A DNA stretch of 34,621 nt from CAYUWM01 sp964448395 (GCA_964448395.1 CAYUWM010000014.1:1-34621), one strand, 5' to 3'; counted from the stretch's first letter, positions 1-7,652 are shown. Program-made: numbers and translations. The notes: a model not told the origin generated them from the sequence alone.

Positions 1-419
1 GGCACATCCGCTTTCCGCCGCGATGGTTTATCGAGCAGGGCACACACCCTCACCGAGGCCGGCTTCCGCTTGTTCAGATAGTCGATCACGAATCTCGTAG
101 CCAGTCCCGTATCGACGATATCATCGACTATTATGACATCCCTTCCTTTTACGCCGGAGTTCAAGCCGTGTATCACCCGCACCTTCCCTGAACTCACCTT
201 CGACGAGCCGTAGCTCGACAGGCGGATGAAATCTACCTCCACCGGTATCTCAAGAAGACGAACCAGGTCGGCCATGAAAACGAACGAGCCTTTGAGGATG
301 CCCAGCAGCAGGGGATATTTATCCCGATAGTCCTCGCTAATCTCCTGCGCCATCCTCTCCACCAGCCGCCCAATCTCCTCCTTGGTTATCAGGACCTCAA
401 GTGGATCGGGGGTAAGCAA
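1..419 (-). CDS. hpt: Hypoxanthine phosphoribosyltransferase, 3' part cut by window edge
   Basis: Purine salvage enzyme that converts hypoxanthine or guanine plus PRPP to IMP or GMP in the cytoplasm. About 139 codons are visible and the C-terminus lies beyond position 1. The N-terminus begins LLTPDPLEVLITKEEI, as in bacterial HPRTs. The PRPP-binding loop reads IIVDDIVDTG, close to the family consensus IIVEDIIDTG, and is followed by the conserved LLDKPSRRK segment. The start is a TTG at 419-417, chosen because an AGGAGG ribosome site lies six bases upstream and the family usually begins at this point. A good minus-strand promoter (461-489) precedes it and divergent promoters separate it from the crotonase genes. 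In many bacteria hpt adjoins tilS or ftsH; that side is outside the window. Family identity is secure, while hypoxanthine versus guanine or xanthine preference is not resolved. Confidence 0.93.
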   Translation of the reverse strand, partial: MLTPDPLEVLITKEEIGRLVERMAQEISEDYRDKYPLLLGILKGSFVFMADLVRLLEIPVEVDFIRLSSYGSSKVSSGKVRVIHGLNSGVKGRDVIIVDDIVDTGLATRFVIDYLNKRKPASVRVCALLDKPSRRKADV

Positions 420-460
420 TCGATTCCTCCTGTGACTCGGTTGCATGGCATGACCTACAC

Positions 461-489
461 ATTATATTTGTCAGCTTCGCCATTGTCCA
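461..489 (-). promoter_or_regulatory. Sigma-70-type promoter for hpt
   Basis: On the minus strand a -35 box TGGACA (489-484) and a perfect -10 box TATAAT (466-461) are separated by 17 bases. The predicted transcript start is near 454, about 35 bases before the TTG start of hpt. It sits back-to-back with the promoter at 499-527. Confidence 0.65.
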
Positions 490-498
490 GCTTCCGCC

Positions 499-527
499 TT
501 GACACCACACACACACTTGGTTATTAT
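499..527 (+). promoter_or_regulatory. Sigma-70-type promoter for the crotonase/sirtuin/acyl-CoA synthetase cluster
   Basis: A perfect -35 box TTGACA (499-504), a 17-base spacer containing a CA-repeat tract, and a -10 box TATTAT (522-527) lie about 30 bases before the ATG at 560. Its -35 box is only 9 bases from that of the divergent hpt promoter, so the two polymerases would compete or share control. Confidence 0.65.
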
Positions 528-559
528 CGGCAGTGGTCTTCCTAAACGAAGGTAGGTTC

Positions 560-1303
560 ATGCGGTACCAGACCATCACTTATGAAAAAAAAGGGCGGGC
601 AGGATACATAACCCTGAATCGCCCCCAAAAAGGCAACGAACTGACCATGCAGATGAGCCGGGAGCTGGCGGATATCTGCAATGCGGCCAACCAGGATGAC
701 GATTTAAATGTAGTGGTACTCAGCGCTGCCGGGGATACCTTCTGTTCGGGCAGGGATCCAAAGGAACCTGATGCGGGTTGCGAAGCCTCACAGGCAATCG
801 CTTCATTGGAGAAGGTGACCATTGCTGCTATTGACGGGAATGCATTCGGCGAAGGCCTTGAGATGGCACTGGCGTGCGATATAAGAATTGCCACCGAGAG
901 GGCCCGCTTCTGCCTCCCTCAAGTCTCCCGCGGAATGATCCCCAGCGCCGGTGGTACGCAACGACTCCCTCGACTGGTGGGGCAGGGCAAGGCACTGGAG
1001 TTAATACTGACCACCGAGCCAGTGAACGCACAGGAAGCACTGCGCATAGGGCTGGTTGCCAGGGTCGTCTCGCCAGGCGAATTGTCGCGGGAAGCCGATA
1101 ACTTGGCCTTAAAGATTAGCGACTATGCCCCGATCGCCATGAGGTATGCCAAGGAGGCAGTCAACAAGGGAATGGACCTGACGCTGGACCAGGGTTTGCA
1201 TCTGGAGGCGGACCTCTATTCCCTTATACAGACCACCAGCGACCGGATGGAGGGGATCATGGCTTTTCTGGAGAAGAGAACCCCACGGTTCAAAGGGGGA
1301 TGA
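560..1303 (+). CDS. Enoyl-CoA hydratase/isomerase family protein with one catalytic Glu replaced
   Basis: Crotonase-fold enzyme of 247 residues acting on an acyl-CoA in the cytoplasm. The ATG at 560 is preferred over an upstream GTG at 533 because it has a GAAGGTAGG ribosome site and the crotonase N-terminus (ITYEKKGRAGYITLNRP) follows directly. The oxyanion-hole segment FCSGRD is at residues 61-66 and the helix start DGNAFGEGLEMALACDI at 92-108 carries the first catalytic Glu (E101). The second catalytic position, Glu in the hydratase consensus PEIxxGxIPxAGGTQ, is Gln here (Q121 in LPQVSRGMIPSAGGTQ). The C-terminal helix ending FLEKRTPRFKGG is complete. The loss of the second Glu argues against a standard syn-hydratase; an isomerase, a ring hydrolase-like role or a changed mechanism are alternatives. 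A paralog follows at 1428. Confidence 0.88.
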   Translation: MRYQTITYEKKGRAGYITLNRPQKGNELTMQMSRELADICNAANQDDDLNVVVLSAAGDTFCSGRDPKEPDAGCEASQAIASLEKVTIAAIDGNAFGEGLEMALACDIRIATERARFCLPQVSRGMIPSAGGTQRLPRLVGQGKALELILTTEPVNAQEALRIGLVARVVSPGELSREADNLALKISDYAPIAMRYAKEAVNKGMDLTLDQGLHLEADLYSLIQTTSDRMEGIMAFLEKRTPRFKGG

Positions 1304-1427
1304 AGCAATCCGGCAGAAATAAGCGTTGATTATTTTCCAGTCATATGATACAAATGGGGTTACACCTGATGTTTTGCGCAGCATTGTGGTAAAATATATC
1401 TGCGTTTAGAGGTAAAGTAATATAGAA

Positions 1428-2156
1428 ATGGACGGCTTTGCAGCCATCATCTACGCCAAGTGTGACGGTATCGCTCACATAACCCTGAACCGGCCTGATG
1501 TGCTAAACCGTTACAATGTGCAGATGCGTGATGAGCTATATCAGGTGTTGACCGCCGTCAGGGACGATCCCGGTGTAATGGCCATTATCATCAAGGGTGC
1601 CGGCGAGCGCGCTTTCTGCGTGGGTGCCGATCTCACCGAATTCGGCACCGCACCGTCACCCGTCATCGCCCGTCAGGTGAGATGGGAACGCGACGTATGG
1701 GGAGTATTATCACGGCTGAAACCACCGGTAATAGCAGCGGTACACGGTTACGTCTTCGGTTCCGGCCTGGAACTGGCCCTGTTCTGCGATATGAGAATTG
1801 CATCAGATGATGCCGTATTCGGGCTGCCCGAGGCTACGCTGGGGATGATACCCGCCGCAGGGGGCACGCAAACGCTGCCGCGTGTGGTGGGGAGAGGTAT
1901 AGCCCTCCAGATGCTGATAACGGGCGACCGCATTGACGCGGAGGAAGCCTTACGCATCGGTCTGGTGAATGCAGTGGTTAGCCGCGAAGAGTTGTTACCC
2001 TCTGCCGAAACGATGGCACGTGTTATAGCGGAGCGGGACCCGATTGCCGTCAGGTGTGCCAAGCGGGCGGTAAGGCAAGGGCTCGACCTCACCCTGAAAG
2101 ACGGGCTTGCTCTGGAGAGAAGGCTCGCTGTTGCCGCTAGACACTTAGAGTCTTGA
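1428..2156 (+). CDS. Enoyl-CoA hydratase/isomerase family protein, short C-terminus
   Basis: Second crotonase-fold protein (242 residues), paralogous to the one just upstream. Both catalytic Glu positions are kept: E115 in GSGLELALFCDM and E135 in LPEATLGMIPAAGGTQ. The oxyanion-hole segment is FCVGADLTEFG at residues 63-73. This makes hydration of a 2-enoyl-CoA in beta-oxidation plausible. The protein stops at AARHLES, roughly 20 residues before the usual terminal helix with the FLEKR-type ending that its neighbour has, and neither other frame restores it. The ribosome site is weak (AGAGGT about 14 bases upstream). It probably shares a transcript with the upstream paralog (124-base gap without a visible terminator) and with the sirtuin 54 bases downstream. 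The exact substrate is unknown. Confidence 0.88.
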   Translation: MDGFAAIIYAKCDGIAHITLNRPDVLNRYNVQMRDELYQVLTAVRDDPGVMAIIIKGAGERAFCVGADLTEFGTAPSPVIARQVRWERDVWGVLSRLKPPVIAAVHGYVFGSGLELALFCDMRIASDDAVFGLPEATLGMIPAAGGTQTLPRVVGRGIALQMLITGDRIDAEEALRIGLVNAVVSREELLPSAETMARVIAERDPIAVRCAKRAVRQGLDLTLKDGLALERRLAVAARHLES

Positions 2157-2210
2157 TGGGTAAGATAAATGAACACTGGAACGTCTCGATATCGATAAGA
2201 GAACTGCAGT

Positions 2211-3017
2211 ATGCCGACTAAAGAGGAACTCATCCAGCATACAGTTGAGCTGATCATCAACGCTCAACAGATAGTGGTATTCACCGGTGCCGGAGTGAGC
2301 GCAGATTCAAGGATGCCGGATGTGAGAAGCATGACTACGCCGGATGCCGGCACAGCTGCCGTGTCCGTCTTTCCCAAGTTCCAGGGGGACCCGGCCACTC
2401 GGAGAAGAAGCTGGCAGACGTGGAACATGTTCCAAATGATATATATGGCGGAACCGAATCCAGCCCACTACGCCATCGCCGAGCTGGATAAAATGGGCAA
2501 ACTCGACTGCGTTATAACACAGAATGTGGATGGATTGCACCAGAAGGCGGGGGTTCCCCATGAAAAAGTGATAGAGCTGCACGGCTCACTCAGGCGTCTC
2601 AAATGCCTGAACTGTGACAAGGTATATGACATGCTGGATATCGCGAAGAAGTTAGGGGGCGGAGAAGCAGAGCAGTCCACGTGCACCTGCGGCGGGATGC
2701 TGAAATCAGCGACGGTAGCCTTCGGGGAAACCCCGCCGGCTCAGGAGATCGCGGAGGCGGAACGGCACTCCAGGAATTGCGATCTGTTCATGCTGCTAGG
2801 TTCGTCTCTGATGGTGTACCCCTCAGCCGACATGCCGATCCATGCCATCGAGGCTGGCGCCAAGCTGATAATCATCAATATGGGGGCTGCATCCCTTGAT
2901 GACAAAGCCGATGTGCTCTTCAACACCACCACGGTGGGACAAATACTGCCACGAATCATAGAACGCGTTAAGAGCAAGCTCCCAGCACCGGATCCGGAGC
3001 CGAGCCAGCAGGAGTAA
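2211..3017 (+). CDS. Sir2-family NAD-dependent protein deacylase (sirtuin), degenerate cofactor loop
   Basis: Sirtuin of 268 residues that would remove acyl groups from lysines using NAD. Seen in order: TGAGVSADS (25-33), QNVDGLH (104-110), the catalytic His in ELHGS (H124), a zinc site C132-x2-C135 and C158-x-C160, FGE (171-173), and LGSSLMVYPSADMP near residue 196. The cofactor-loop motif, normally GIPDFR, is RMPDVR here (34-39), so the conserved Gly and Phe are gone. The C-terminus is a short Pro/Glu/Gln tail (PAPDPEPSQQE). It lies between two crotonases and an acyl-CoA synthetase whose active-site lysine sits in a PxxxxGK motif, the class of protein that CobB/SrtN sirtuins reactivate in other bacteria; that this synthetase is its substrate is inference. 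Family identity is firm, and activity is uncertain because of the altered loop. Confidence 0.9.
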   Translation: MPTKEELIQHTVELIINAQQIVVFTGAGVSADSRMPDVRSMTTPDAGTAAVSVFPKFQGDPATRRRSWQTWNMFQMIYMAEPNPAHYAIAELDKMGKLDCVITQNVDGLHQKAGVPHEKVIELHGSLRRLKCLNCDKVYDMLDIAKKLGGGEAEQSTCTCGGMLKSATVAFGETPPAQEIAEAERHSRNCDLFMLLGSSLMVYPSADMPIHAIEAGAKLIIINMGAASLDDKADVLFNTTTVGQILPRIIERVKSKLPAPDPEPSQQE

Positions 3018-3047
3018 GCAGCCACTTTAACACAAAAGGAGGAAGGA

Positions 3048-4607
3048 TTGAACACTGCAGAATTTCTAACAATAACGAACGCCATAGTTCCCGATAGAAC
3101 AGCGATCGTTTTTGAAGGCAAGCGATTCAGCTTCAGCGATCTGAACGAACGTTCGAACAGGCTGGCTAATGCGCTGGCGGGGCTGGGCATAGGCAAAGGC
3201 GACCGTATCGCCATCCTGCAGGTAAACTGCAACGAATACGTCGAAGCGTACTACGCTTCGGCGAAGCTGGGGGCAATATTCGTGCCGCTCAACTTCAGGG
3301 CCAAGCAGAACGAGCTGACCCACATGCTCAAGCATTCGGAGACACAGGTGCTGCTGCTGGGCAAGCGCTATGCCGACATGGTGAAGGACATGAGCAAGGA
3401 GCTGCCCAATATCAAGCACTATATATGTATCGAGGGCGGCATTGAGGGCATGCTGGACTACGAGGAGCTGCTGGCAAATGCCTCTCCCGACGACGTCTTC
3501 ACCGATATCGCCGATGACGATATGACCATCCTGATGTACACTGCGGGCACCACCGGCCTCCCCAAGGGGGTTCCCCTGCCGCACAACAGCTTCAGCGTCT
3601 ACATGCTGGAGAACGTGAACCCGGTGGACCCCGATGTGGACGAAACCAACCTCCTGACCATGCCCCTGTACCATGTGGCGGGCATCCAGGCGATGCTGGC
3701 AGCCACCTACGGCGGCAGGTGCATAGCGATAATGAGGCAGTTCGACACCGACGAGTGGCTGGATATGGCGCAGCAGGAGAAGGTAAACCGGGCGATGCTG
3801 GTGCCCACCATGCTGAAGCGCATTGTCGATCACCCCGATTTCGGCAAGTATGATCTCTCCAGCCTGCGGGTGATAACCTACGGGGCAGCCCCCATGCCGC
3901 TGGAGGTGATCAAGAAGGCCATCGAGCTATTCCCCGGCGCCAGTTTCATCAACGCCTTCGGGCAGACCGAGACGGCATCGACCATAACCGCACTGGGGCC
4001 TGAAGACCATAAGATCGAGGGTACCGAGGAGGAGAAGGAAAAGAAGCTCAAGCGGCTCACCTCCTCCATCGGCAGGCCTATGCCCGATGTTGAGATAAAG
4101 ATCGTGGGCGAGGACGGCAACGAGATGCCAGCCGGGGAGCCAGGTGAGATCGTGGCCAAGGGACCGCGGGTGATGAGCGGCTACTGGAAGGACGCCGAGA
4201 AGACGGCGAAGACCCTTACCCCCGACGGCTGGCTGCGCACCGGCGATATGGGCTACATGGACGAGGACGGGTACATCTTCCTCGCCGGACGCGGCGACGA
4301 CCTGATAATCAGGGCCGGGGAGAACATATCGCCGGAAGAGGTGGAGAACGCCATCTACACGCACCCCGCCGTCGACGAAGTGGCGGTCATCGGCGTGTCC
4401 GACCCGGAATGGGGTCAGGAGATAAAAGCGGTGGTGGTGCTCAAGAAGGGCATGACCGCCACCGGGGAGGAGATCTCAGAGCACTGCCGCAAGGAGCTGG
4501 CCAGTTTCAAGAGGCCGCGCTACGTGGAGTTCATCGATGAGCTGCCCCGCACCAGCACCGGCAAGATACTGAAAAGGGTCCTCCGCGAACAGCACGAAGG
4601 CAAATAG
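3048..4607 (+). CDS. Acyl-CoA synthetase (AMP-forming, ANL superfamily)
   Basis: Activates a carboxylic acid to acyl-AMP and then acyl-CoA; 519 residues, normal for medium/long-chain or aryl acyl-CoA synthetases. The start is TTG at 3048, preceded by AGGAGG at ideal spacing. The P-loop is MYTAGTTGLPKG (163-174), the A5 motif GQTET is at 305-309, A7 WLRTGD at 395-400, the hinge region GRGDDLIIRAGENISPEEVE begins at 414, and the A10 lysine is K506 in PRTSTGK. This last segment fits PxxxxGK, the recognition sequence of Pat-type lysine acetyltransferases on acyl-CoA synthetases. It follows the sirtuin by 30 bases and shares its transcript, which ends at the terminator at 4643-4675. Substrate chain length cannot be read; the neighbouring crotonases suggest a beta-oxidation acid. 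Confidence 0.93.
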   Translation: MNTAEFLTITNAIVPDRTAIVFEGKRFSFSDLNERSNRLANALAGLGIGKGDRIAILQVNCNEYVEAYYASAKLGAIFVPLNFRAKQNELTHMLKHSETQVLLLGKRYADMVKDMSKELPNIKHYICIEGGIEGMLDYEELLANASPDDVFTDIADDDMTILMYTAGTTGLPKGVPLPHNSFSVYMLENVNPVDPDVDETNLLTMPLYHVAGIQAMLAATYGGRCIAIMRQFDTDEWLDMAQQEKVNRAMLVPTMLKRIVDHPDFGKYDLSSLRVITYGAAPMPLEVIKKAIELFPGASFINAFGQTETASTITALGPEDHKIEGTEEEKEKKLKRLTSSIGRPMPDVEIKIVGEDGNEMPAGEPGEIVAKGPRVMSGYWKDAEKTAKTLTPDGWLRTGDMGYMDEDGYIFLAGRGDDLIIRAGENISPEEVENAIYTHPAVDEVAVIGVSDPEWGQEIKAVVVLKKGMTATGEEISEHCRKELASFKRPRYVEFIDELPRTSTGKILKRVLREQHEGK

Positions 4608-4642
4608 CAAGCAGCATAGCTTTCTCCAGGTTTAAACCTGTA

Positions 4643-4675
4643 CAAGGGGTAGTCGCAACGGCTGCCCCTTGTTTT
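4643..4675 (+). terminator. Rho-independent terminator of the acyl-CoA cluster
   Basis: CAAGGGGTAG and CTGCCCCTTG pair as a 10-bp stem (one G-U pair) around a nine-base loop and are followed by TTTTATAT. It lies 36 bases after the synthetase stop codon. Confidence 0.8.
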
Positions 4676-4686
4676 ATATCTGACAC

Positions 4687-4716
4687 TTGACAGCCAAATG
4701 ATGAATGTAGTAGTTT
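4687..4716 (+). promoter_or_regulatory. Possible promoter for the DUF4389 protein
   Basis: A perfect TTGACA (4687-4692) is followed after 18 bases by TAGTTT (4711-4716), a weak -10. It lies just after the previous terminator and 34 bases before the gene, so position supports it more than sequence does. Confidence 0.3.
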
Positions 4717-4749
4717 TCGTCGAGAACTAATGCAAAGGGGGAGCAATAA

Positions 4750-5049
4750 ATGACTAAATACCCGGCTAGAATGAATATCGATCACCCGCAGCAGCTGTCC
4801 AGATTCGTATTGCTGTTAAAAGTCCTCTTCGGATGGCTCTATGTGGGCATACCGCACGGCCTTGCACTGTGGCTTTATGGAATCGGGGCTGCAGTAGTAA
4901 CGTTCGTCGCCTTCTGGGTCATCCTCTTTACCGGTAAGTATCCCAAAGGGATGTTCGACTTCGTCGTCGGATTCATCCGCTGGCAGATGCGCGTCAACGC
5001 CTACACTATGCTGCTGACGGATGACTATCCGCCGTTCAGCGGAACGTAG
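4750..5049 (+). CDS. DUF4389-type small membrane protein
   Basis: 99-residue protein with a ribosome site AAAGGGGGAG before the ATG. It has two hydrophobic helices (about residues 18-38 and 41-62), followed by the segment LFTGKYPKGMFDFVVGFIRW and the ending LLTDDYPPFS. The FTGxYPxGxFDFVxGxxRW and LLTDxYPPF signatures match the DUF4389 family as I recall it; its function is unknown. Full-length members often carry two tandem copies with four helices, whereas this one has a single copy. It has its own terminator (5067-5100) and no obvious functional link to the upstream acyl-CoA genes or to the convergent redox operon. Confidence 0.8.
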   Translation: MTKYPARMNIDHPQQLSRFVLLLKVLFGWLYVGIPHGLALWLYGIGAAVVTFVAFWVILFTGKYPKGMFDFVVGFIRWQMRVNAYTMLLTDDYPPFSGT

Positions 5050-5066
5050 AAAGCAGCAATAGAAAC

Positions 5067-5100
5067 AGGCCTCAAACTTCACGTTCGAGGCCTTAGTTAT
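5067..5100. terminator. Terminator between convergent genes
   Basis: AGGCCTC (5067-5073) and GAGGCCT (5087-5093) form a perfect 7-bp stem with a 13-base loop, followed on the plus strand by TAGTTATT and on the minus strand by GTTTCT. It can serve the DUF4389 gene and possibly the end of the redox operon coming from the other side. Confidence 0.6.
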
Positions 5101-5117
5101 TACCGGAACGATTAGAT

Positions 5118-5184
5118 TTATTCCTGAGGCTTCTCAGGCTGTGGTGGTTCCTCAGCAGGAGGCCCCTCTGGGGACGGCTCTTCC
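5118..5184 (-). other. Frame-shifted continuation of the Pro/Glu-rich tail of the Fe-S oxidoreductase
   Basis: Directly after the stop codon of the 5185-7329 gene, the next frame stays open and encodes about 24 more residues of the same composition (TPEEEPSPEGPPAEEPPQPE and so on), ending at TAA 5118. The switch point is a run of four G just before the annotated stop. A one-base indel, real or an assembly error, would explain why the Pro/Glu tail appears to end early. Confidence 0.5.
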
Positions 5185-7329
5185 TCAGGCGTCCCCTATA
5201 GCCGCAGGCGGTTCCTCTCTGGGAGGCTCAACAGCGGGTGGTTCCTCTTTTGGAGTTGGCGTTGCCGCTGCCGGAGCCTTATCCTCAATCGCCTGTGCCA
5301 CCAATTCAGCGATGTCCAGCGCCCTGATGGTCTCCGATGCCTCCTTGGCCTTGATACCGTCCTCGAACATCTGGAGGCAGAAGGGGCAGGCGGTGGCCAG
5401 GATGCTGGACTTGGTTTCGAGCGCCTGCTCGGTGCGCAGCTCGTTTATCCTGGTGCCCGAAGTCTCCTCTATCCACATATGCCCCCCGCCGGCGCCGCAG
5501 CAGAAGCTCCGGTTACGATTGCGGGCCATTTCTCCGAAAAGCACTCCGGGGAGCGACTGCACCACTTTCCTCGGCTCCTCGTAGATGCCGTTGTGGCGGC
5601 CGAGGTAGCAGGCATCATGATAGGTGATCCTCTCGGCGATGTCGTTTTTCAACCGCAGTCGGCCCTGTTGTATCAACTCGGCTATGTACTGGGAATGGTG
5701 GATGACCTCGAACTCGCCTTCGAACTGCGGGTATTCATTCTTGAGCATGTTATAGCCGTGGGGGCAGGTGACCACTATTTTCTTGACCCCGTAGCGTTTG
5801 AATGTCTCTATGTTCTTCATCGCCTGCATCTGGAACAGGTATTCATTACCCATGCGGCGCGCCGGATCGCCGCAGCAGCTCTCCTCCTCACCGAGGATGC
5901 CGAATTTAACCCCCGCCGCCTGGAGTATCTTGCCGAAGGCCGCGGACACCTTCATGTTTCTGTCCTCGAGCGCGGCGGAGCAACCCACGTAATACAGCAT
6001 CTCGACGTCGCTGTCCTCAGATAGCAGCGTGGCACCTTCGATATCGGCGCACCAGTCCACGCGGCAAGCGGTTGTGCCCTTGCAGGTGTGTCCCCGTTCC
6101 TCTATGCAGCGCAGCGCCATCTCCGCGGTCTCCGGCATCTCCGCTTGCTCCAGCACCAGGTTGCGGCGCATATCGATTACCTTGTTGATGTGCTCGACGT
6201 ACACCGGGCATGCTTCCTGGCACGCGCCGCATGTGGTGCAATCCCAGATCACCTCCTGAGTTATTACATCGCCAATCATGGAGGGTCCCGAGTCGCCGGC
6301 ACCGCCGTTGCCTTTCCTGCGAAAAAGGTCAAACAGGTTGGGCCCTACATCATACCAATGCTCCTTCAGGTCCTGGATGAGCTGTTTCGGAGACAGCGCC
6401 TTGCCGCTGAGATAGGCGGGGCAGTTGTCCTGGCAGCGGCCGCACCTGGTACATGCCGCCAGATCGAGCAACTGCTTCCACGTGAAGCCGCTGATCTTAT
6501 CGACCCCGAAGGTCTCCGCCTCCTCCAGATTGACGGGCACCAGGGCGCCCTTAGGATTCAGCGAGCGGAAGAACACATTGAGCGGCGAAAGCAGGACGTG
6601 CTGCATCCGCGACCGGTTAACCAGCACATAGGCCAGAAACACGAACGCCGGCACGGTATGGATCAGCGCCCGGTGCCATATCAGTATCTCGTTGTGGGCC
6701 TGGTCCGCGAACGTGGGGAACATATACGAGAAGAGGTAGCCTATGGGCGACCAGGTGGCCCAATCGGTGGGGCTGCCCACATCGGTTACCGCGATGCGGT
6801 AGCCCTTGGCCATGAAACCGGTAAGCAGTATCACGAACACCCAGCCGAACACCAGGGTATCATCCGGCTGCGTGTCCAGCCGGTCGGGTCTGGCGATGTA
6901 GCGACGATATACGGCGATTAAGCCGCCGATGATGATCAGGATAGCGCCGAACTCGGAGACCCAGGAGGAATAAAGGAAAACCGCCTGCGGGGGATTGCTT
7001 ATCTCCACCGCATAGGAGAACAGCCTGATTATCTTGCCGGTGATGAACAAACCGCTGCCCCAGAAGATGAGAAAATGCATTATCCCGGGGTAGGCCTCGT
7101 TCAATATGCGTATATGGGCGAATGCGACGCCGATGGTGGTCTTGAGCCTGAGCCATATATGGTCGAAGCGATTCTCGCTGGCTCCCATGCGCCACAGCCT
7201 GTAGTGGCGAAACAGGCCGAACGCCAGCAGCGCCGCCAGCACCACGAACAGGATAACCGCACTGATGATTACCGGCTTGAAGATCTCCTGTATGTATACT
7301 AATTGATCTGCCCAGAAAAGCTCACGCAA
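5185..7329 (-). CDS. Membrane-bound HdrD-like Fe-S oxidoreductase (EMO/FadF type)
   Basis: 714 residues, TTG start at 7329 with GGGGGAG upstream. Residues 1-240 are a nitrate-reductase-gamma-like membrane domain with about five to six helices and candidate heme ligands H85, H219 and H224. Two [4Fe-4S] motifs follow, C293/C296/C299/C303 and C364/C367/C370/C374, then two HdrB/HdrD-type CCG domains: C450, C485-C486, C522 and C574, C610-C611, C648/C651. The CxxC that should close the first CCG domain reads CPHG, so its last ligand is Gly525. The tail is Pro/Glu-rich. This domain order matches ETF:menaquinone oxidoreductases (EMO, DUF224; FadF-like) that move beta-oxidation electrons to quinone. 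It is the last gene of the molybdoenzyme operon, 107 bases after the small membrane gene, so it could alternatively serve that complex. No etfAB is present in the window. Confidence 0.88.
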   Translation of the reverse strand: MRELFWADQLVYIQEIFKPVIISAVILFVVLAALLAFGLFRHYRLWRMGASENRFDHIWLRLKTTIGVAFAHIRILNEAYPGIMHFLIFWGSGLFITGKIIRLFSYAVEISNPPQAVFLYSSWVSEFGAILIIIGGLIAVYRRYIARPDRLDTQPDDTLVFGWVFVILLTGFMAKGYRIAVTDVGSPTDWATWSPIGYLFSYMFPTFADQAHNEILIWHRALIHTVPAFVFLAYVLVNRSRMQHVLLSPLNVFFRSLNPKGALVPVNLEEAETFGVDKISGFTWKQLLDLAACTRCGRCQDNCPAYLSGKALSPKQLIQDLKEHWYDVGPNLFDLFRRKGNGGAGDSGPSMIGDVITQEVIWDCTTCGACQEACPVYVEHINKVIDMRRNLVLEQAEMPETAEMALRCIEERGHTCKGTTACRVDWCADIEGATLLSEDSDVEMLYYVGCSAALEDRNMKVSAAFGKILQAAGVKFGILGEEESCCGDPARRMGNEYLFQMQAMKNIETFKRYGVKKIVVTCPHGYNMLKNEYPQFEGEFEVIHHSQYIAELIQQGRLRLKNDIAERITYHDACYLGRHNGIYEEPRKVVQSLPGVLFGEMARNRNRSFCCGAGGGHMWIEETSGTRINELRTEQALETKSSILATACPFCLQMFEDGIKAKEASETIRALDIAELVAQAIEDKAPAAATPTPKEEPPAVEPPREEPPAAIGDA

Positions 7330-7436
7330 GGCACTCCCCCTGAATCAACGGCTGGTGAATAGCCCGCAATCCTTCCTCCAGAAAGTCTCTGAATAATTGA
7401 CATTTCAAGGCATTCATCGACGTCAAAATTTACAAT

Positions 7437-7652
7437 TTATATCGACGGGTAAAAGGTCGAAAGGTGAGATATCAGGAACACCGTAACCAGACAGCCCACA
7501 GCGATAAGCAACACCGTTATAGCCTTCGAGTACTGTTTTCTCACCCCAAGGTCGAACAGTATCAGACGCACCCCGCCGATCATGAAATAGAACACGGCCC
7601 CCAGTATTACTACCTCGATGATAACAGCTATTACCCTAAGGAAAGCGTCCAT
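7437..7652 (-). CDS. Small two-helix membrane protein resembling part of SdhC
   Basis: 71 residues with two hydrophobic helices (about 5-25 and 43-63). The inter-helix segment MIGGVRLILFDLG recalls the GxRHLxxD signature of succinate dehydrogenase cytochrome b subunits, but the usual heme-ligand His before it is absent (FYF instead) and the protein is roughly half of SdhC length. It starts 9 bases after the HdrA-like gene and is clearly part of the same operon. It may be a remnant or a minimal membrane adaptor for the redox complex. The SdhC relation is a weak resemblance based on one short motif. Confidence 0.7.
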   Translation of the reverse strand: MDAFLRVIAVIIEVVILGAVFYFMIGGVRLILFDLGVRKQYSKAITVLLIAVGCLVTVFLISHLSTFYPSI

